Assembly: GCA_028551475.1 (NCBI GenBank)
Contig: CM052358.1
Coordinates: 24,516,853 to 24,580,852, forward strand
Source of the DNA: Casuarina equisetifolia
Lineage: Eukaryota; Streptophyta; Magnoliopsida; Fagales; Casuarinaceae
Reading direction: 5' to 3'
Length of the DNA: 64,000 bases
Both the position numbers and the translations under genes were made by a program. Below are positions 11,880 to 23,605 of this stretch, one piece after another; the stretch's first letter is position 1; each line of letters opens with the position of its first letter. A model generated the notes under the pieces. It saw only the letters and a program-made list of their open reading frames with translations, was not told where the DNA came from and searched no databases.

Positions 11880-13380
11880 AAATAATGACCTAAAGGGCTG
11901 ATTATATCATGTGGAAAATGCTAAAATCATCCGTCATCTTTGTGTTTGTTTTAGGTAAGAAACATATATATAAATTAGGTAAAGCATGATTTGAGGTATT
12001 TCAAACTCCCACCATTTAGGTGGGGTTCTCTAACTAAGTTATTTGGCAAGTGACCAAAAACACTTCTTTTATGTAAGAATATTAATTTTGTTTCACCGAT
12101 ATCCAATTGAAAGATGGTTTAAAATTATCATCATCAATCTCATCATTTTTTTCTCTATTATCTTTTTCTCTATTCTTTAGTTGGAAAATGAAAGCTGGGT
12201 AGTGAATGAAAAATTAAATGGAAAAGGAAAGGGTCAAAAATATCAAAAACTTTGGGATTTCCTTTATATTTCGATTTTTTTTAATATGTGTTGCATGGGT
12301 GTTTAGAGATGAATACATATTTGAATTTCATTGTTTTTTTAATCAAAATCAGATAAGACAGAAACTAATATGATTTACAAGCCTACATTTTCGAGAAGGA
12401 AGCAATTGTTTTGCATTGCGCAGGAGGCTCACGAGTCTAGGGCTGACGTGGGACTAAACAGCGACACTATTGTTAATAAGGCAATCTTGTTGGCGTGGCA
12501 CTAACTTAAATGATGATTTGGATGGTGATGTGACACTATCTACTAATACTTCCCTTTTTTTTTTTTTGATATATTCAATCACAATTAGTGAACCCTAGAG
12601 TTATGGGTCGTGGTTTTGTGCCTGTTCTTAAAACTCATAAAGATTCAAGTGAGTATTACGAAAGCTTATGTATGTGATCCTAATTACACAATCTGCCCAA
12701 CTACATGCTATCCTAATTATGTTATGGGCTTATAAGGGCCTCAAATACACTAGGCTTATAAATGCTTGGTGGGTGGTGATATGTAAGAGTATTTAAGCTT
12801 GCAATACCAAGAAGTTATGGCATTTTGGGTTAATGGTTAGATTTATTACAATTTGTTCAATTTTGCATTGGTCTTCAACAACCACTGTTTTGAGCATCTT
12901 GCCTCTTTGTCCTTTTATTTATTTATTTATTGTCTTTTCTCTTTGTTGCCCCTAATCATTTAAAGGAACTAGCAACATTAATGCTTAAACTTGGCATTAA
13001 CTACCACGACTCTTTGCTTGTCATTCTAGTTGACAATTAAATTAGAGAACATGTCATTTCACCTAACTTTGATCATTCAGAAATTCTATGCATTGAACAA
13101 TAATCGTATTGTTCTATCCTATATTATAAGTTGATTGTTCTTTGAAATTAACTTAAACAATTGCTCTCCATTTACCGTTCAATTTCTTTGTATCTATTAT
13201 ACTTAAACTTACTCATTTTTTTAAGTTTAAAGTCAAAAATTCTAGAGGTAATCTTATAATAGATGGTGGAAACATAATTTAAAAGATGGGTTTATTATTT
13301 TAAACACAGTATATTAATAGTGATATCGTAATAAATTATTCTTAGGCAATGTAAACAACAAAAAACAACCCATCTTGGCT
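11880..13380. other. Intergenic flank, no gene recognised
   Basis: Contains diverged copies of cluster flank blocks. 12570-12720 (ACGAAAGCTTATGTATGTGATCC) matches 17230-17390 and in part 22800 and 51680. 12890-13200 (GAGCATCTTGCCTC, then the CTAGTTGACAATTAAA stretch) matches 17520-17800. No coding region found. Confidence 0.45.
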
Positions 13381-13468
13381 TAAAGCAATGAGAAGGGGCA
13401 ACAAGCTCAGAAGTCAACACATCAATAGAGGAATAATCGAATACATCAAACACAAAAGGCCAAGAGCA

Positions 13469-14029
13469 TCAATAATGCAACACGTAGACATCATACTCCA
13501 CAACTGCATCTCCCTTCTTCGGATCCACGGTATGAGTCTTAGTTTGAACATAACCCCTAGCAAACCGGAAAACCCCGCTGCCTCCGACCACCGGCATCTC
13601 CCTCACAGGGTGTAACACGGGATTCCTGCCTAGCACGGAAATGGTGCTACCGTTGTACTTTTCTTCGGTGAATGCGAAGTTCTGAATCATTATCAGAGCA
13701 ACTTCTTCTTGTGAAGCGGAAGCATACAACCCTTGTGCCCTTCCTATCAGTTTCGAGCTCGGCTCTGGTCCCAAGGTTAAAGGGTCATCGATTATATTTA
13801 CCATACCAAACGCTGTTGACGAGTTGGAGGGTGGTCGCACGACGTTGACGGCAGTGGGATTCCGGCCACTGAGGGTGTCATGCCAATAGAAGTGGAGGTG
13901 GGTGAGCTTTTCTTTCTTGTACCCATGTAGCTTCCGGTCTAGGCTTCCGACGACGGAAGTTGTGGAGAAGGAAGAGATAAGGAAGAAGATGACGAACTGG
14001 GAAGCCAATATGGGAAGGATTCTAGCCAT
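13469..14029 (-). CDS. Dirigent family protein (intact, cluster copy 4, short N-linker)
   Basis: Encodes 186 residues and is the sister of copy 3. Signal peptide is about 1-27 ([20 protein letters not shown], then STTSVVG). Blocks: HFYWHD at 46-51 with SGRNPTAV, GRAQGLYASASQ at 97-108, EEKYNGST at 122-129, GRN at 134-136, GGSGVFRFARGY at 149-160, YDVYVLHY at the end. Sequons are Asn69 and Asn126. It keeps Arg32 where copy 3 has Pro. The downstream 120 bp also align with copy 3, so flanks were duplicated too. The C-terminal YDVYV, where others have YNVYV, is a small oddity. Family role: secreted control of stereochemistry in phenolic coupling; substrate unknown. Confidence 0.93.
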   Translation of the reverse strand: MARILPILASQFVIFFLISSFSTTSVVGSLDRKLHGYKKEKLTHLHFYWHDTLSGRNPTAVNVVRPPSNSSTAFGMVNIIDDPLTLGPEPSSKLIGRAQGLYASASQEEVALIMIQNFAFTEEKYNGSTISVLGRNPVLHPVREMPVVGGSGVFRFARGYVQTKTHTVDPKKGDAVVEYDVYVLHY

Positions 14030-14071
14030 TTGAGTACTTCAATGTCTTTACAAAACTTGCATTAGCTTTGT

Positions 14072-14081
14072 TCTATTTATA
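14072..14081 (-). promoter_or_regulatory. TATA box of dirigent copy 4
   Basis: TATAAATAGA on the minus strand, about 45-50 bp before the ATG. Same position and wording as in copies 3 and 6. Confidence 0.5.
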
Positions 14082-14674
14082 AGTGAACATTATATAGTGG
14101 AAACAGGCTTCCCAATGGTCGGCTTACTTACCAACTCCAACTGGGCACGTCTGTACGTAGAAAACTTCCATGAAAAAAATATTGAAATAGTTTGGTAAAC
14201 CCTTCTGGAGGAATGACCAACCTGCAACCCCAGAAGTGGCCTAGATCGGAGCTTTCACAATTTCAGTGATTATATGTTAATATACAATGACGTAAAGGAC
14301 TGATTTATATTATCCATGAAAATTCTAAAATGGTCCATCATTTTTGTATTTGGTTTAGGCCATTTTTTTTTTCTTTAAATTAGGTTGAAGTGATCTCGGA
14401 CACTTGACGCTTTTGATGCTGAAAATATGATTTTACCTGAGTCATCGAGGGCAGGAAGTTTAAGTTTCACAATTTAGTAGTAACGAAATTCGACCGATTG
14501 ACAAACTTGACTTCGTAGAGCATGGGTTATAGAACCAGTAATAGGTCTTGTGGGTTGTACAAGTTGATCAACATTGTCTCAATAACTAAACTTCCTCATT
14601 TTCCTATTTTTACAAAAATGATCCTATCACTAGTGACATAATTAAACTGGTTTTGTAAGTTTAAAGTGAAAAGC

Positions 14675-15000
14675 TTTAGAAATAATCTCACAATGGATGG
14701 TGGAAACATAATTTAAAGATGGGTTTATTATTTTAATAAAAAAGATGCTAAAATGGACCAACTCTTGCTTTCTATCTGTGCCTTTTATTGCTGTTCTTCA
14801 TTGACTTGTCGACAGACAACAAACGAAAAAGAATGCCATAAACGCGGGTTGTTAGGTGGCTAGCGTGTTGGGGGAAGTCGCTGACCTTCATAGAAAGAGG
14901 AACCGCACTTCCCGCTTCAACCCATGTGAGATGATGAGTCGGGATAACCTCCAGCGATGCAATTCCTTTCTTTACAATAGTCAGATTTACAATCACTACG
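14675..15000. repeat. Conserved intergenic block R, copy 3
   Basis: AATAATCTCACAATGGATGG, AAAGATGGGTTTATTATTTT, TGCTAAAATGG, a CTTGTCGACAGACAAC segment, AATGCCATAAAC, GTTAGGTGGCTAGCGTGTTG, AGAAAGAGGAACCGCACTT, then GATGATGAGTCGGGATAA. It matches 20188-20530 and 49140-49475 block by block. Confidence 0.6.
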
Positions 15001-15019
15001 GTTTCAAACAAGTGATAGA

Positions 15020-16050
15020 AAAGTTAGTTCTGGGTTGGAAGATGAAGAATTTTTCAATGCATTACAAGCAATGAGACATCTCAATACCCTCATTATATCT
15101 CCTAGCTAGCAACGTTACTGGTTTTGTGAGTTACATCGTGGAAAAAAAAAATCTTATATTTAAATTATAATTTTTTTTCTTTGGCTCACACACCCTCCAG
15201 ATGTAGAACTTGGGGCCAAGATAACACTTGCTTATCACAAAGCTAGCTACTTATTGACAAAATGCTAATTTATACTTGAATTATAGAGTAGACTAAGATT
15301 TTATTTATCTTAATCATGTATTTTGATACCATATTAAAAAGTTTATTTCTTTTTTTTTTAAACTAATTTATGAAAATGAAATAATTCCTTAGTGCATAAA
15401 ATATCCCATTCCATTACATACATGTGATTTGAGCCATTATAATAACGAACTTAGCTCCATTTACAATCCATACCATTCATGGAGTTTATCAAACTCCAGC
15501 AATGTTATGGCAACCCTAAAAAATTGTTGGGCAATAGAAGCAAAAGGCACATTAGATATTAACGATTGAGCGAGGAAGTATAGCCAAAATCAGTAAAAGT
15601 GAGCAGTTTCTAGATTCATCTTAACTGTAACAAGACTTCAGTACACACAATTCTTAGGTGATATAACTTAGAAAGCTCATTTGTATCTAAAAGTCAATTT
15701 AAGAGTAAGTTGGTATTTCTTTCTTGTGGAGAGCAATTTCAAGCAATACTTGGTAATGTAGAATTTTGTTACACTGACTTTAACACAATCCCTTATCTTG
15801 AGTTTGGAAAATACTTTCCATAGAGATATTTGTTTATGGGCAAGCAATATCGCACTCAAACCTATGCTTTTATACCACTTAAAAAATTAATTTTTACACG
15901 AATGTGAACTAAATATTTAGGCAATACAAAATTTTTTTGTCACACTATTCTTAACAAACATAAATAAGATACACTTGTTTTAAAAGAAATGAAAGAGACC
16001 AACATGAAGTTGGAATTATTGAATACATCTAACACAAAAGGCTTAGAACT
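15020..16050. other. Intergenic DNA, no gene recognised
   Basis: AT-rich with homopolymer runs near 15140 and 15350. No coding signature. The last 100 bp form the 3' flank of the dirigent pseudogene. Confidence 0.35.
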
Positions 16051-16632
16051 TTAAAAATGATACACATAGACATTATACTCAGCGACGGCATTTAATGTCT
16101 TGATATCCGCGGAATAAGTCTTAACTAGAGCGTAACCCCTAGCGAACCGGAAACGCCCGCTGCCTCCGATAACCGGCGACTCCCTCACAGTGTGGAACAC
16201 CGGATTCCTGCCTAGCACGGAGATGGTGCTACCGTTGTACTTTCCTTCAGTGAATACGATGTTCTGAACCATTAGCAGAGCAATTTCTTCTTGTGACGCC
16301 GGAGCATAAAATCCTTGTGCCTGTCCTACTAATTTCGACCCCAACTCCGGTCCCGAGGTTAAAGGATTATCAATAATTCTTACTTTACCAAAGAACGTTG
16401 ATGAGTTGAAGGGCGGTTGCGTGATTAGAACGGAGGTAGGTTTCCGAGCGGTGATGAGGTCATGCCAATAGAAGTGGAAGTGGCTCAGGTTTTCCTTTCT
16501 GATCCCATGTAGCTTCCGGTCGAGGCTTTTCGCAAACCCTTAAGCCTCTCCAGTGACCGGAGTTGTGGAGAAGGAAGAGATGAAGAAGAAAATAACGAGC
16601 TGGGAAGCCAAGATTGGAAGGATTCTAGCCAT
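16051..16632 (-). pseudogene. Dirigent pseudogene with one nonsense codon (copy 5)
   Basis: Same length as intact copies: 193 codons from the ATG at 16632 to the stop. The only disabling change I see is TAA at codon 31, just after the signal peptide (TTPVTGEA then stop), where paralogues have Glu in EGFARSL. Downstream of it the frame stays open and shows [29 protein letters not shown] and GGSGRFRFARGY, ending YNVYVYHF. Other changes fit relaxed constraint: Pro in the YASASQ motif, Arg in GGSGLF, and the divergent HDLITARKPTSV. Reinitiation could not give a secreted protein because the signal peptide lies before the stop. Recently inactivated by appearance; a sequencing error at this one base is the main alternative. 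Confidence 0.85.
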
Positions 16633-16675
16633 TGGAGCTTTTGGCGTAGCCGTACAAAACTTGCAGTAGGCGTTG

Positions 16676-16688
16676 CATATTAATATAG
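16676..16688 (-). promoter_or_regulatory. TATA-like element of dirigent pseudogene copy 5
   Basis: CTATATTAATATG on the minus strand, about 45-55 bp upstream of the former ATG. The promoter is still recognisable, in keeping with recent loss. Confidence 0.35.
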
Positions 16689-16733
16689 TTGAAATAGCTC
16701 TCCAAGCGTCGGCGAAGCTACCTGCTCCCATAT

Positions 16734-16741
16734 GCCACGTC
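16734..16741 (-). promoter_or_regulatory. ABRE/G-box-like GACGTGGC, pseudogene copy 5
   Basis: GACGTGGC on the minus strand about 105 bp before the start codon. The same octamer occurs at 21912, 50891 and 46244 at similar distances from other dirigent starts. Confidence 0.35.
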
Positions 16742-16749
16742 ATTATTTA

Positions 16750-19360
16750 GGAGACTTGCCTGGAAAAATGCTTAAAAATTTTTAATAAGAAATATTTTCT
16801 TTTATATAATAACAAAACTTAAATGGGGACATATTATCGTCATAAATAATGGTGAGAAGACATATTAAAAACTATATGTAAAACATTTCATACTTGCCTA
16901 AATTCTGTTTAATGATTAACTTTAAATAAAATATGTACCTCTATTTTACAAACCGAATTCAAAAAGAAAATAAATGTCTTAATATGGCATTAGAACCAAG
17001 TATCTAAAGGTTGTATTCTCTGTGTACGAAAAGGAATATATTACTCCCATAAAAAAATCTACAGTTCACATTGATTGTAAAAGAACATATTGAAAAAAGT
17101 ATGAAAAGTATCTTTACTATTTAAATCCTACCTAAGATTAGCTTTAAAATAGAATACGTGCTTCCTTGTTGAGAGCAGCCTAAATCCTTCTCCTTCTTTT
17201 GTCTGTGTTCTTAGGTTATGCTGGGGAGGTTTATCGAATATACTCAGTCACATTTATCGAACCCTCTAGAGCACCGATCATGGTTTAACAAATATTCTAA
17301 AGACCCATAAAAAATCGGGTTAGCATCGTGAAAGCTTATGTATATGATCCTATTAACTTAATCTGTTCAACTATATGCTATATCATAATTATTGAACCAG
17401 TACGTGCTTCCCATTATTGCATCATTTTTTTAAGGATGTGTAAAAAAAGTCAGAAAATTGGCCAATCTTTGTTCGATTTTGCCGATGAGTCTCCAACAAC
17501 CACTATTTTGATGATAGATTATCTGGGCATCTTGCGTCTGCGACCTTTCTTCTATAGTTTTGTCTCGTTGTCGTTACTCATCATTGAAGCAACTAGCAAT
17601 ATTAATACTCAAACTTGCTATTAACTCCCTCGACTTTTCACCTCTCATTCTAGTCGACAATCAAACTAGAGAAAAGAAACTTCACCTAACAACTTTGTCC
17701 ATCCTATGATTCCATGCATAGAACAATAATTGTATTATAAGTTGATTATTCTTTAAATTTAACTTAAACAATTACTTTCTATTCACCCTTCGATTTCTTT
17801 ACTTAGACTTAATCATTTTCTATTTTTACAGAAAAGATTCTATAGTATTTATCACTTATGACTCAGTCTATCTTTTACAGTTGTCACATTTACCACTGCA
17901 ATTGTTTCAAACAAATGATAGAAATAGGTTGTTTTTTTAATAAAAATTAGGTCGTAAAGATGAGGATAATTTCTTCATGCAGATATTTTTTTTTGATATA
18001 TTATAATTATTGGAGATAAGAGTTCTACATTTAAAAAATACAATTCTTAGATAGAGGTTAAATATAAAATATATATTTTTAATTTGTAAACAAAATTTTG
18101 AATTGAATTTTACATCTTTTAACATTATTAGAATTTAAATTAATTTTTTTTAATACAATCTTGGGCCTTGTGACACTTGGTGTGAAGAGAGTGTGTATAA
18201 GACAAAGAGTTACAAAGAGGTTCTCTTACACGTCTTCATTCACCGTGGGGCTAATAGCTGCTTAAATCTCACATGGAACCCATATTGCAACCGATTCCAG
18301 CTGCTTTGGCACTACTACTCTGCCTATTCTTGCCGCTCTTTTCACACGTTCTACATCATGCTAATCCTCGACGGCAGCCCACAAGGCCTCCAAGGGCCTC
18401 AAGCCCCTTTCTCTTCTATTTTTGAGCCCCATGGGCTCTTTGGTAAGGATGGATCCTACTGAGCCCATGGGTGGTCAATCTTGAACTTAAAATATGTGAT
18501 AAGTTGACAAGTGCAATGAAGAAGGCTTCGGCCCCAACTATTCGACGAGTCAATAGAGATGCATGTTAAAAGTAGCACGAAGCCCTGACCCAACCAAGCC
18601 CGTTGCTTGGAGGAGGTGGCCCAAACAGGTTGGTCCGAGTGCCCGAGCTAAGTTGGTTTAAGGGCCGCTTGCTCAAATTTAATGTTTGAGAGGTGCATTA
18701 AAATGAATCTCCCCTATCTAACAAAAGGGGAAAAAAAAATAAAACTCTAGAAAGAGGAAAGGATAAATTGAACCCACAAGACATTTACTAAAGCACAAAA
18801 CTTATGATGGAGATTTTCTAACATCTACTAGAGGGAAATCAAAGACCCGACATAATAAGATTCTGGGTTTGATGCTGTTATCGTTAGGCTAAACATGCAA
18901 TGATATGAAATGGTTCAAACCCAAAGATGCAAGCAAACAGTCCCCAGCCCTGTTCCATCTGAGCTCGTACCCGGTCAGCAGGGCCATGGATTTCGTCCCC
19001 CAAATAGACTCATCGCTGCTCACTTTGTTGCACTGGAGGAGATTCTCTTTTATCTAAATAGCGAGGATTATTTGGTTTATAAGATTGACAATGTATTCAT
19101 TAGTCTATGAGACACTCATAGCCACCTCTGCTAGAGAAAATGGCATGACCTCATCCTCTTCTTTCTTGTTTCTGCTTTAGTTTATTACAACGCTAATGCA
19201 GAGTCAGGATAGATAATGCCAGATTCTCAAACGAAAGCTTGTGGATGATAAAGGGTTGTGAGAACAAGTGGACCGCTACAACCCCAGCAACTTTTAGTTT
19301 GCAAAACTGTTTAATAGGATTCTATGAATTTAATAGATGACTCAATTTGGAAGAATCAAA
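16750..19360. other. Intergenic DNA, no gene recognised
   Basis: 17210-17800 repeats flank blocks seen at 12570-13200. 18190-19360 is richer in G+C and looks like foreign or mobile-element debris (a GGCCTCAAGCCCC area near 18390 and GGAGGTGGCCC near 18615), but I find no diagnostic domain. Open frames at 18193-18462 and 18910-19110 are unrecognised. Confidence 0.35.
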
Positions 19361-19370
19361 ACCAATTCCG

Positions 19371-19930
19371 CGCACTTTAAAAGCGAAAATGGCAGAGCCA
19401 ATCGATTAATTTTTGGATATTGAGGTAGTGAAAGGATTAAGAACGATCTTATCGGGACAACTCATGTTGGGACATATGATCATTCCACTAATGTTTTGAC
19501 CAAACCATTAAGCACACAGCAAGATCATCATCTCCTCTCCAACAGCTTGGAAGTGTAGTTGCATTTGGTGGTTGGATGTGCCCTCGGAAGCTACGGTGGA
19601 CAGCCACCTAGAGCCTAACGTGGAACGGAGATACTGCGGTGGATAGCCTCACAATCGTCCCCACAAAACCCGCTCGTTGCACATTCCTGAATACTCCGGC
19701 GGCCAACACATCCCACCACGTTGCATATTCTTGAAGCTTCCGGTGGCCAGCTTGCAGCGGGAATTACGGCCAGTGCATAGAAGAATCAAGGCCAGCGAGT
19801 GGTGCTTGTTATTTGCCTTTTGTGCCATAAGCACCCGTGCAGCCTTCATGTATTCATTCATTCATTTTGGCTTTTCAATTTATAGAGCTGGATGGAGTGT
19901 GAATCCAGTCTCTTTTGCTTTGATTTCAAT
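19371..19930 (+). mobile_element. Ty1/copia 3'-end remnant (RNase H tail plus LTR-like part)
   Basis: The + strand around 19420-19558 translates, with a frame change, to the end of a copia RNase H region. It reads THVGTYDHSTNVLTKPLS followed by a spaced LLSNSLEV and a stop, the usual copia polyprotein ending. The following ~370 bp are more G+C rich and end in TATTCATTCATTCATTT, a typical LTR R/U5 style; that end recurs at 48790-48815. The polyprotein is otherwise gone. The 3' LTR boundary and target duplication are not visible. Confidence 0.5.
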
Positions 19931-20187
19931 CCCTGTATACACTCATTTGTTATAATGCAGAAGCTTCAAATCTTTTGCCAAGTTTGGGTGCCATAATACT
20001 GAAAATCTTCACATGGACAACAATAGAATTTTTCTATCTAATTTAAATTATTATTATTTTTAAACTTTAACTTAAACAACTACTCTCTATTCGCAGTCAA
20101 TTTTTCAATATCAATTGTACCTCAACTTCCTTTTTTTTTTAATCCTCACAAAAAAGGTTCTTCACTGTTTATCACTAATAACAGTTA

Positions 20188-20530
20188 AAAAAGCTTTGGA
20201 AGTAATCTTATAATTGAAGTTGGTAAGCATAAGTGAAAAGATAGGTTAAATTATTTTAACCAGTGCTGAAATGCCTACCAAGATCTTGCTTTCTATTTCA
20301 CCCATGGTTGTCGACAGACACAAACGAAAAGCCTTTTGTCCAGCGGAAAAGACAATTAATGTCTCTTCGCCAAACCCCGCGGTCGACCTTCAATGCCATA
20401 AACAAAAGTGGGGTACGTAGCTATAGAGTGTTGCGGAGGTTGTTGACCTGCGTAGAAAGAGGAACCGCACTTTCTGCTTCAACCCATATGAGACGATGAG
20501 ATGGGATAAGCTCCTTTCTTGACAATGAGT
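20188..20530. repeat. Conserved intergenic block R, copy 4
   Basis: Best-preserved copy: AATCTTATAATTGAAG, GTGCTGAAATGCCTACCA, TTGCTTTCTATTT, GACAATTAATGTCTCTTCGCC, a GTCGACCTTCAA segment, ATGCCATAAACAA, AGAAAGAGGAACCGCACTTT, ACCCATATGAGACGATGAG. Near-identical in layout to 49140-49475. Confidence 0.65.
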
Positions 20531-21221
20531 ATGTTAGAAAAATACATTGTTTAAACCTCAAAAATATAGTATTTACTCAAAAAATTGGTTAGTAGGGAAT
20601 TGATTATATAAATAGAAGATTTTACAATAAACTAGAATTAATATAAAATATTTCAACATTCCATCATCGTTACGATAAAACAAACTAATGGACTGTGAGA
20701 ATATATTGTGAAAAAAAAAACACCTAGTTGTAAGATTTTAATCACTTGAATCATAAGTTTTGATTATATGTTAAAACATGCACAAAGTAATATAAAATAC
20801 TCTATTAGAGTTATAAATATAAATATAATTATGTGATTGATGTTGGAAAAGTTAAATTTAAATTTAAAGTTTGAAATTTGATACTCTGAACGTGTGAGTT
20901 AATTACATACCTTATAATAAAACATCGTCATAATTCATTGATTACTGGCTAAGACATTGTAATGCCAGTATAAGCAAAATGCGTATTTGATATTATATGA
21001 TTTATAGCCTGACAGTATGGCGGAAATTGGTAAAGGCAAGCAGTTTCTAGATTCATCTAAAACTATAACCAAAGATTACATAGTACATGATTCTTTAAGC
21101 CATATAAAGGCAATATAAACCAACCCACTTGGCTTAAAGTAATTGAAAGGGACCAACATGCTCTGAAGTCATCATGGCAAGGATTTATTGAATACAGCTA
21201 AGGCAAAAGGTGAAAAAAGCA

Positions 21222-21803
21222 TCAATGATGAAGCACATAGACATTATACTCAACAATGGCATTTCCCGACTTGAAATCCACGGTATGAGTCGAAGCTTGA
21301 GCATAACCCCTAGCGAACCGGAAAAGCCCGCTGCCTCCGATCACCGGCATCTCCCTCACCTTGTTAAAAACGGCGTTCCGGCCTAGCACGGTGATCGTGC
21401 TGCCGTTGTACTTCCCTTCAGTGAATGCGAAGTTCATGACCATTAGTAGGGCGAGATCTTGCTGTGACGCCGAGGCGTAGAATCCTTGTGCCTTTCCTAC
21501 CAATTTCGAGCCTATTTTCGGCTCCATGGTTAAAGGGTTGTCGATCATTCTTACTAGACCAAAGGACGTGGGTGAGTTGAGGGATGGTGGTACGACTTGG
21601 ACGGCGGTGGGATTCTGGCCGTCGACAACGTCATGCCAGTAGAAGCGGAAGTGGCTGAGCTTTTCCTTCTGAAGCCCAAGAAGCTTCCGGTCGAGGCTTC
21701 TTGCAAACCCTTCATGGTCTCCGGCGGCCGGAGCTGTGGAGAAGGAAGAGATGACGAAAAGAATAACGAACTGGGAAGCCAAGATAGGGAAAATTCTAGC
21801 CAT
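21222..21803 (-). CDS. Dirigent family protein (intact, cluster copy 6)
   Basis: Encodes 193 residues with a signal peptide at about 1-28 ([20 protein letters not shown], then APAAG). Blocks: HFRFYWHD at 51-58 with [20 protein letters not shown] at 103-114, EGKYNGST at 129-136, GRN at 141-143, [12 protein letters not shown] at 156-167, ending YNVYVLHH. The partner gene at 50202-50783 differs at about 17 of 193 residues and shares kilobases of flank. This copy has Asn76-Ser-Pro, so the first N-glycosylation sequon present in most paralogues is lost; Asn133 (NGS) remains. Two further oddities are DGQNP (SGxNP in most paralogues) and the C-terminal His-His. Secreted protein of phenolic coupling chemistry by family; specificity unknown. 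Confidence 0.93.
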   Translation of the reverse strand: MARIFPILASQFVILFVISSFSTAPAAGDHEGFARSLDRKLLGLQKEKLSHFRFYWHDVVDGQNPTAVQVVPPSLNSPTSFGLVRMIDNPLTMEPKIGSKLVGKAQGFYASASQQDLALLMVMNFAFTEGKYNGSTITVLGRNAVFNKVREMPVIGGSGLFRFARGYAQASTHTVDFKSGNAIVEYNVYVLHH

Positions 21804-21855
21804 TGAACTCTTTTTCGGGATTCAGGATCGGTACAAAGGTTGCAGTATGTATAGT

Positions 21856-21867
21856 CTATTTATATAG
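21856..21867 (-). promoter_or_regulatory. TATA box of dirigent copy 6
   Basis: CTATATAAATAG on the minus strand, about 55-60 bp upstream of the ATG. The duplicate gene has CTATATAAG at the same position (50839-50847). Confidence 0.55.
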
Positions 21868-21911
21868 TGGAGAGAGCTTTTAAGTGTCAGCGAGCTAACC
21901 AACTAATATAT

Positions 21912-21919
21912 GCCACGTC
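21912..21919 (-). promoter_or_regulatory. ABRE/G-box-like GACGTGGC, dirigent copy 6
   Basis: GACGTGGC, containing the ACGTGGC ABRE core, about 110 bp before the ATG and conserved in the duplicate at 50891. Binding by bZIP factors is inference from the motif. Confidence 0.35.
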
Positions 21920-23605
21920 TTTGCTCACAGGACTTCTATGGCAAAATGTTGGAAGATTTGGTCGATCAAGTTTGGTGAACTTTTTGTGGAATAATGGGGA
22001 GCCTTCGTCCCAAACATACCGCAATAAATCCATGCTTGACTATGCCAAAGACTGATAGGTCAAAAGTCTAGCTCAAATAATTTGTGAAAGTACTAAAATG
22101 CTCACACCGAAATGTAATATACATTTTAGGTAATTTTAAAAATAACAAATTTTTAATATAACATGTAAGTTTAGATTTTAAATGAGATACTCTTTCACTC
22201 ATAAATTAAGTCTTTTTATAAAATATGTTATATACTAGGGATACATGAGTGTAGTAAAATCAGATTGCATCTTATATTCTTGATAAACTGGGATGTTGCA
22301 CCCTATCTCAAGTGTGAATTTGAGAGCATACAGCTTAAAGGATTTCTCTTAACAAGCAGTTTTTATGGAAGAATTGGCTCTACCAGCTCCATTAATCTAT
22401 GTATTTGGTATACATGGCTTTTTTTTTGGGTATGGAGATCAAGCCTATTCCACTAATTTGAACTGAAAGATGGTTTAATGTCATATTATTAAAGACTAAA
22501 GCATCACTTGCAAGGGAAATATTTCAGTCTTTCTCATTTTGTCATGGGGCTTTTAGCTAGTCCACGCCCTGACCTATAACGTAGTTGAACAGGCGCAGTT
22601 AGACAACTGTACATAAGGGGGTGGCTGGCTAGGGGGGTAAGGTATAGTACCTCGTTTCGCTTTTTGGTCGAATGAGATGATCATGAATGAGTTAGATCCA
22701 CGCAATAGAAATCTTTTCTTCATGTATCCAATCACAGTTATGGCACCATCTTTATAAATTTTTTTGGAGATATTAAAAGAGGCAATTGAAGGTGAGTATC
22801 GTGAAAGCTTATGTATGTCTTTTTTATCTTGAACTTTTAATTTTTTTTTTCTTCTACACTTTTTAAGGATATACCTTGCATCTTTGCCTCCTTTATCTTG
22901 GAATGAGAAAATTTTTCATCGTTAACCATCAAGTTTGTTTTTGTTTAGCCTAACTTTCCACATCACCTTCTTTTTAATCATTTCAGTAAGTAAGTTGTGT
23001 CATTAATCATTTTAGTGACTACATTGTTAAGGATTAAATCCTTTATGCATTAAGAATGTCAACAATTGTTGAAAGGTACAAAGATCTAATCTAAAATCTA
23101 AAATCTAAAATATAATTTAAAGTTAAATTTTTTTCTTTCATTTAAATTTTATTCTAAAGATCTTATATTTTAATGTAAGACTTTCATCTTACATATAGTT
23201 TTCACACATTGAGTTAACATTGCATGGGTTGGAGTAGAGTCAATTTGGCTTACTATCATGTTAGACGCCTATTATTTACCCCAAAAACTAATTTAAAAAT
23301 TAGTAGAACACATTATTATATAGGTAGTAATTCTAATATATTTATTATCTATATCTTAACAACAATTTATTAGTTTGTCATAAAGAAGGAAAACAATAGT
23401 GTAGTTTTTCATATTTGGAAGTGATTGATAGGATATCTATTTAGTTGTCATCCATTTCACGAAGCAAAAGATAAGATACCAAACAAATGAAGGCAACAAT
23501 GATAAACTTACTAGTTGAGCATACAATTTATTAATTCTTCAAATAAAGGCTCATAAAGAGAGTAAAATTGGCGTATCATAAATGTTTCTTTGACATACTT
23601 CATTC

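Larger units (their letters stand above)
19832..23470. repeat. Long segmental duplicate A (partner 48777-53640)
   Basis: Collinear with 48777-53640 over the shared TATTCATTCATTCAT end, AAGCTTCAAATCTTTTGCC, block R, the dirigent gene with its 3' and 5' flanks, the GTCCACGCC..GTGACC block (22560 versus 51435), GTGAAAGCTTATGTATGTC (22801 versus 51679) and GGAGTAGAGTCAATTT (23231 versus 53421). Differences are point changes, small indels and the LINE in the partner copy. Confidence 0.8.
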
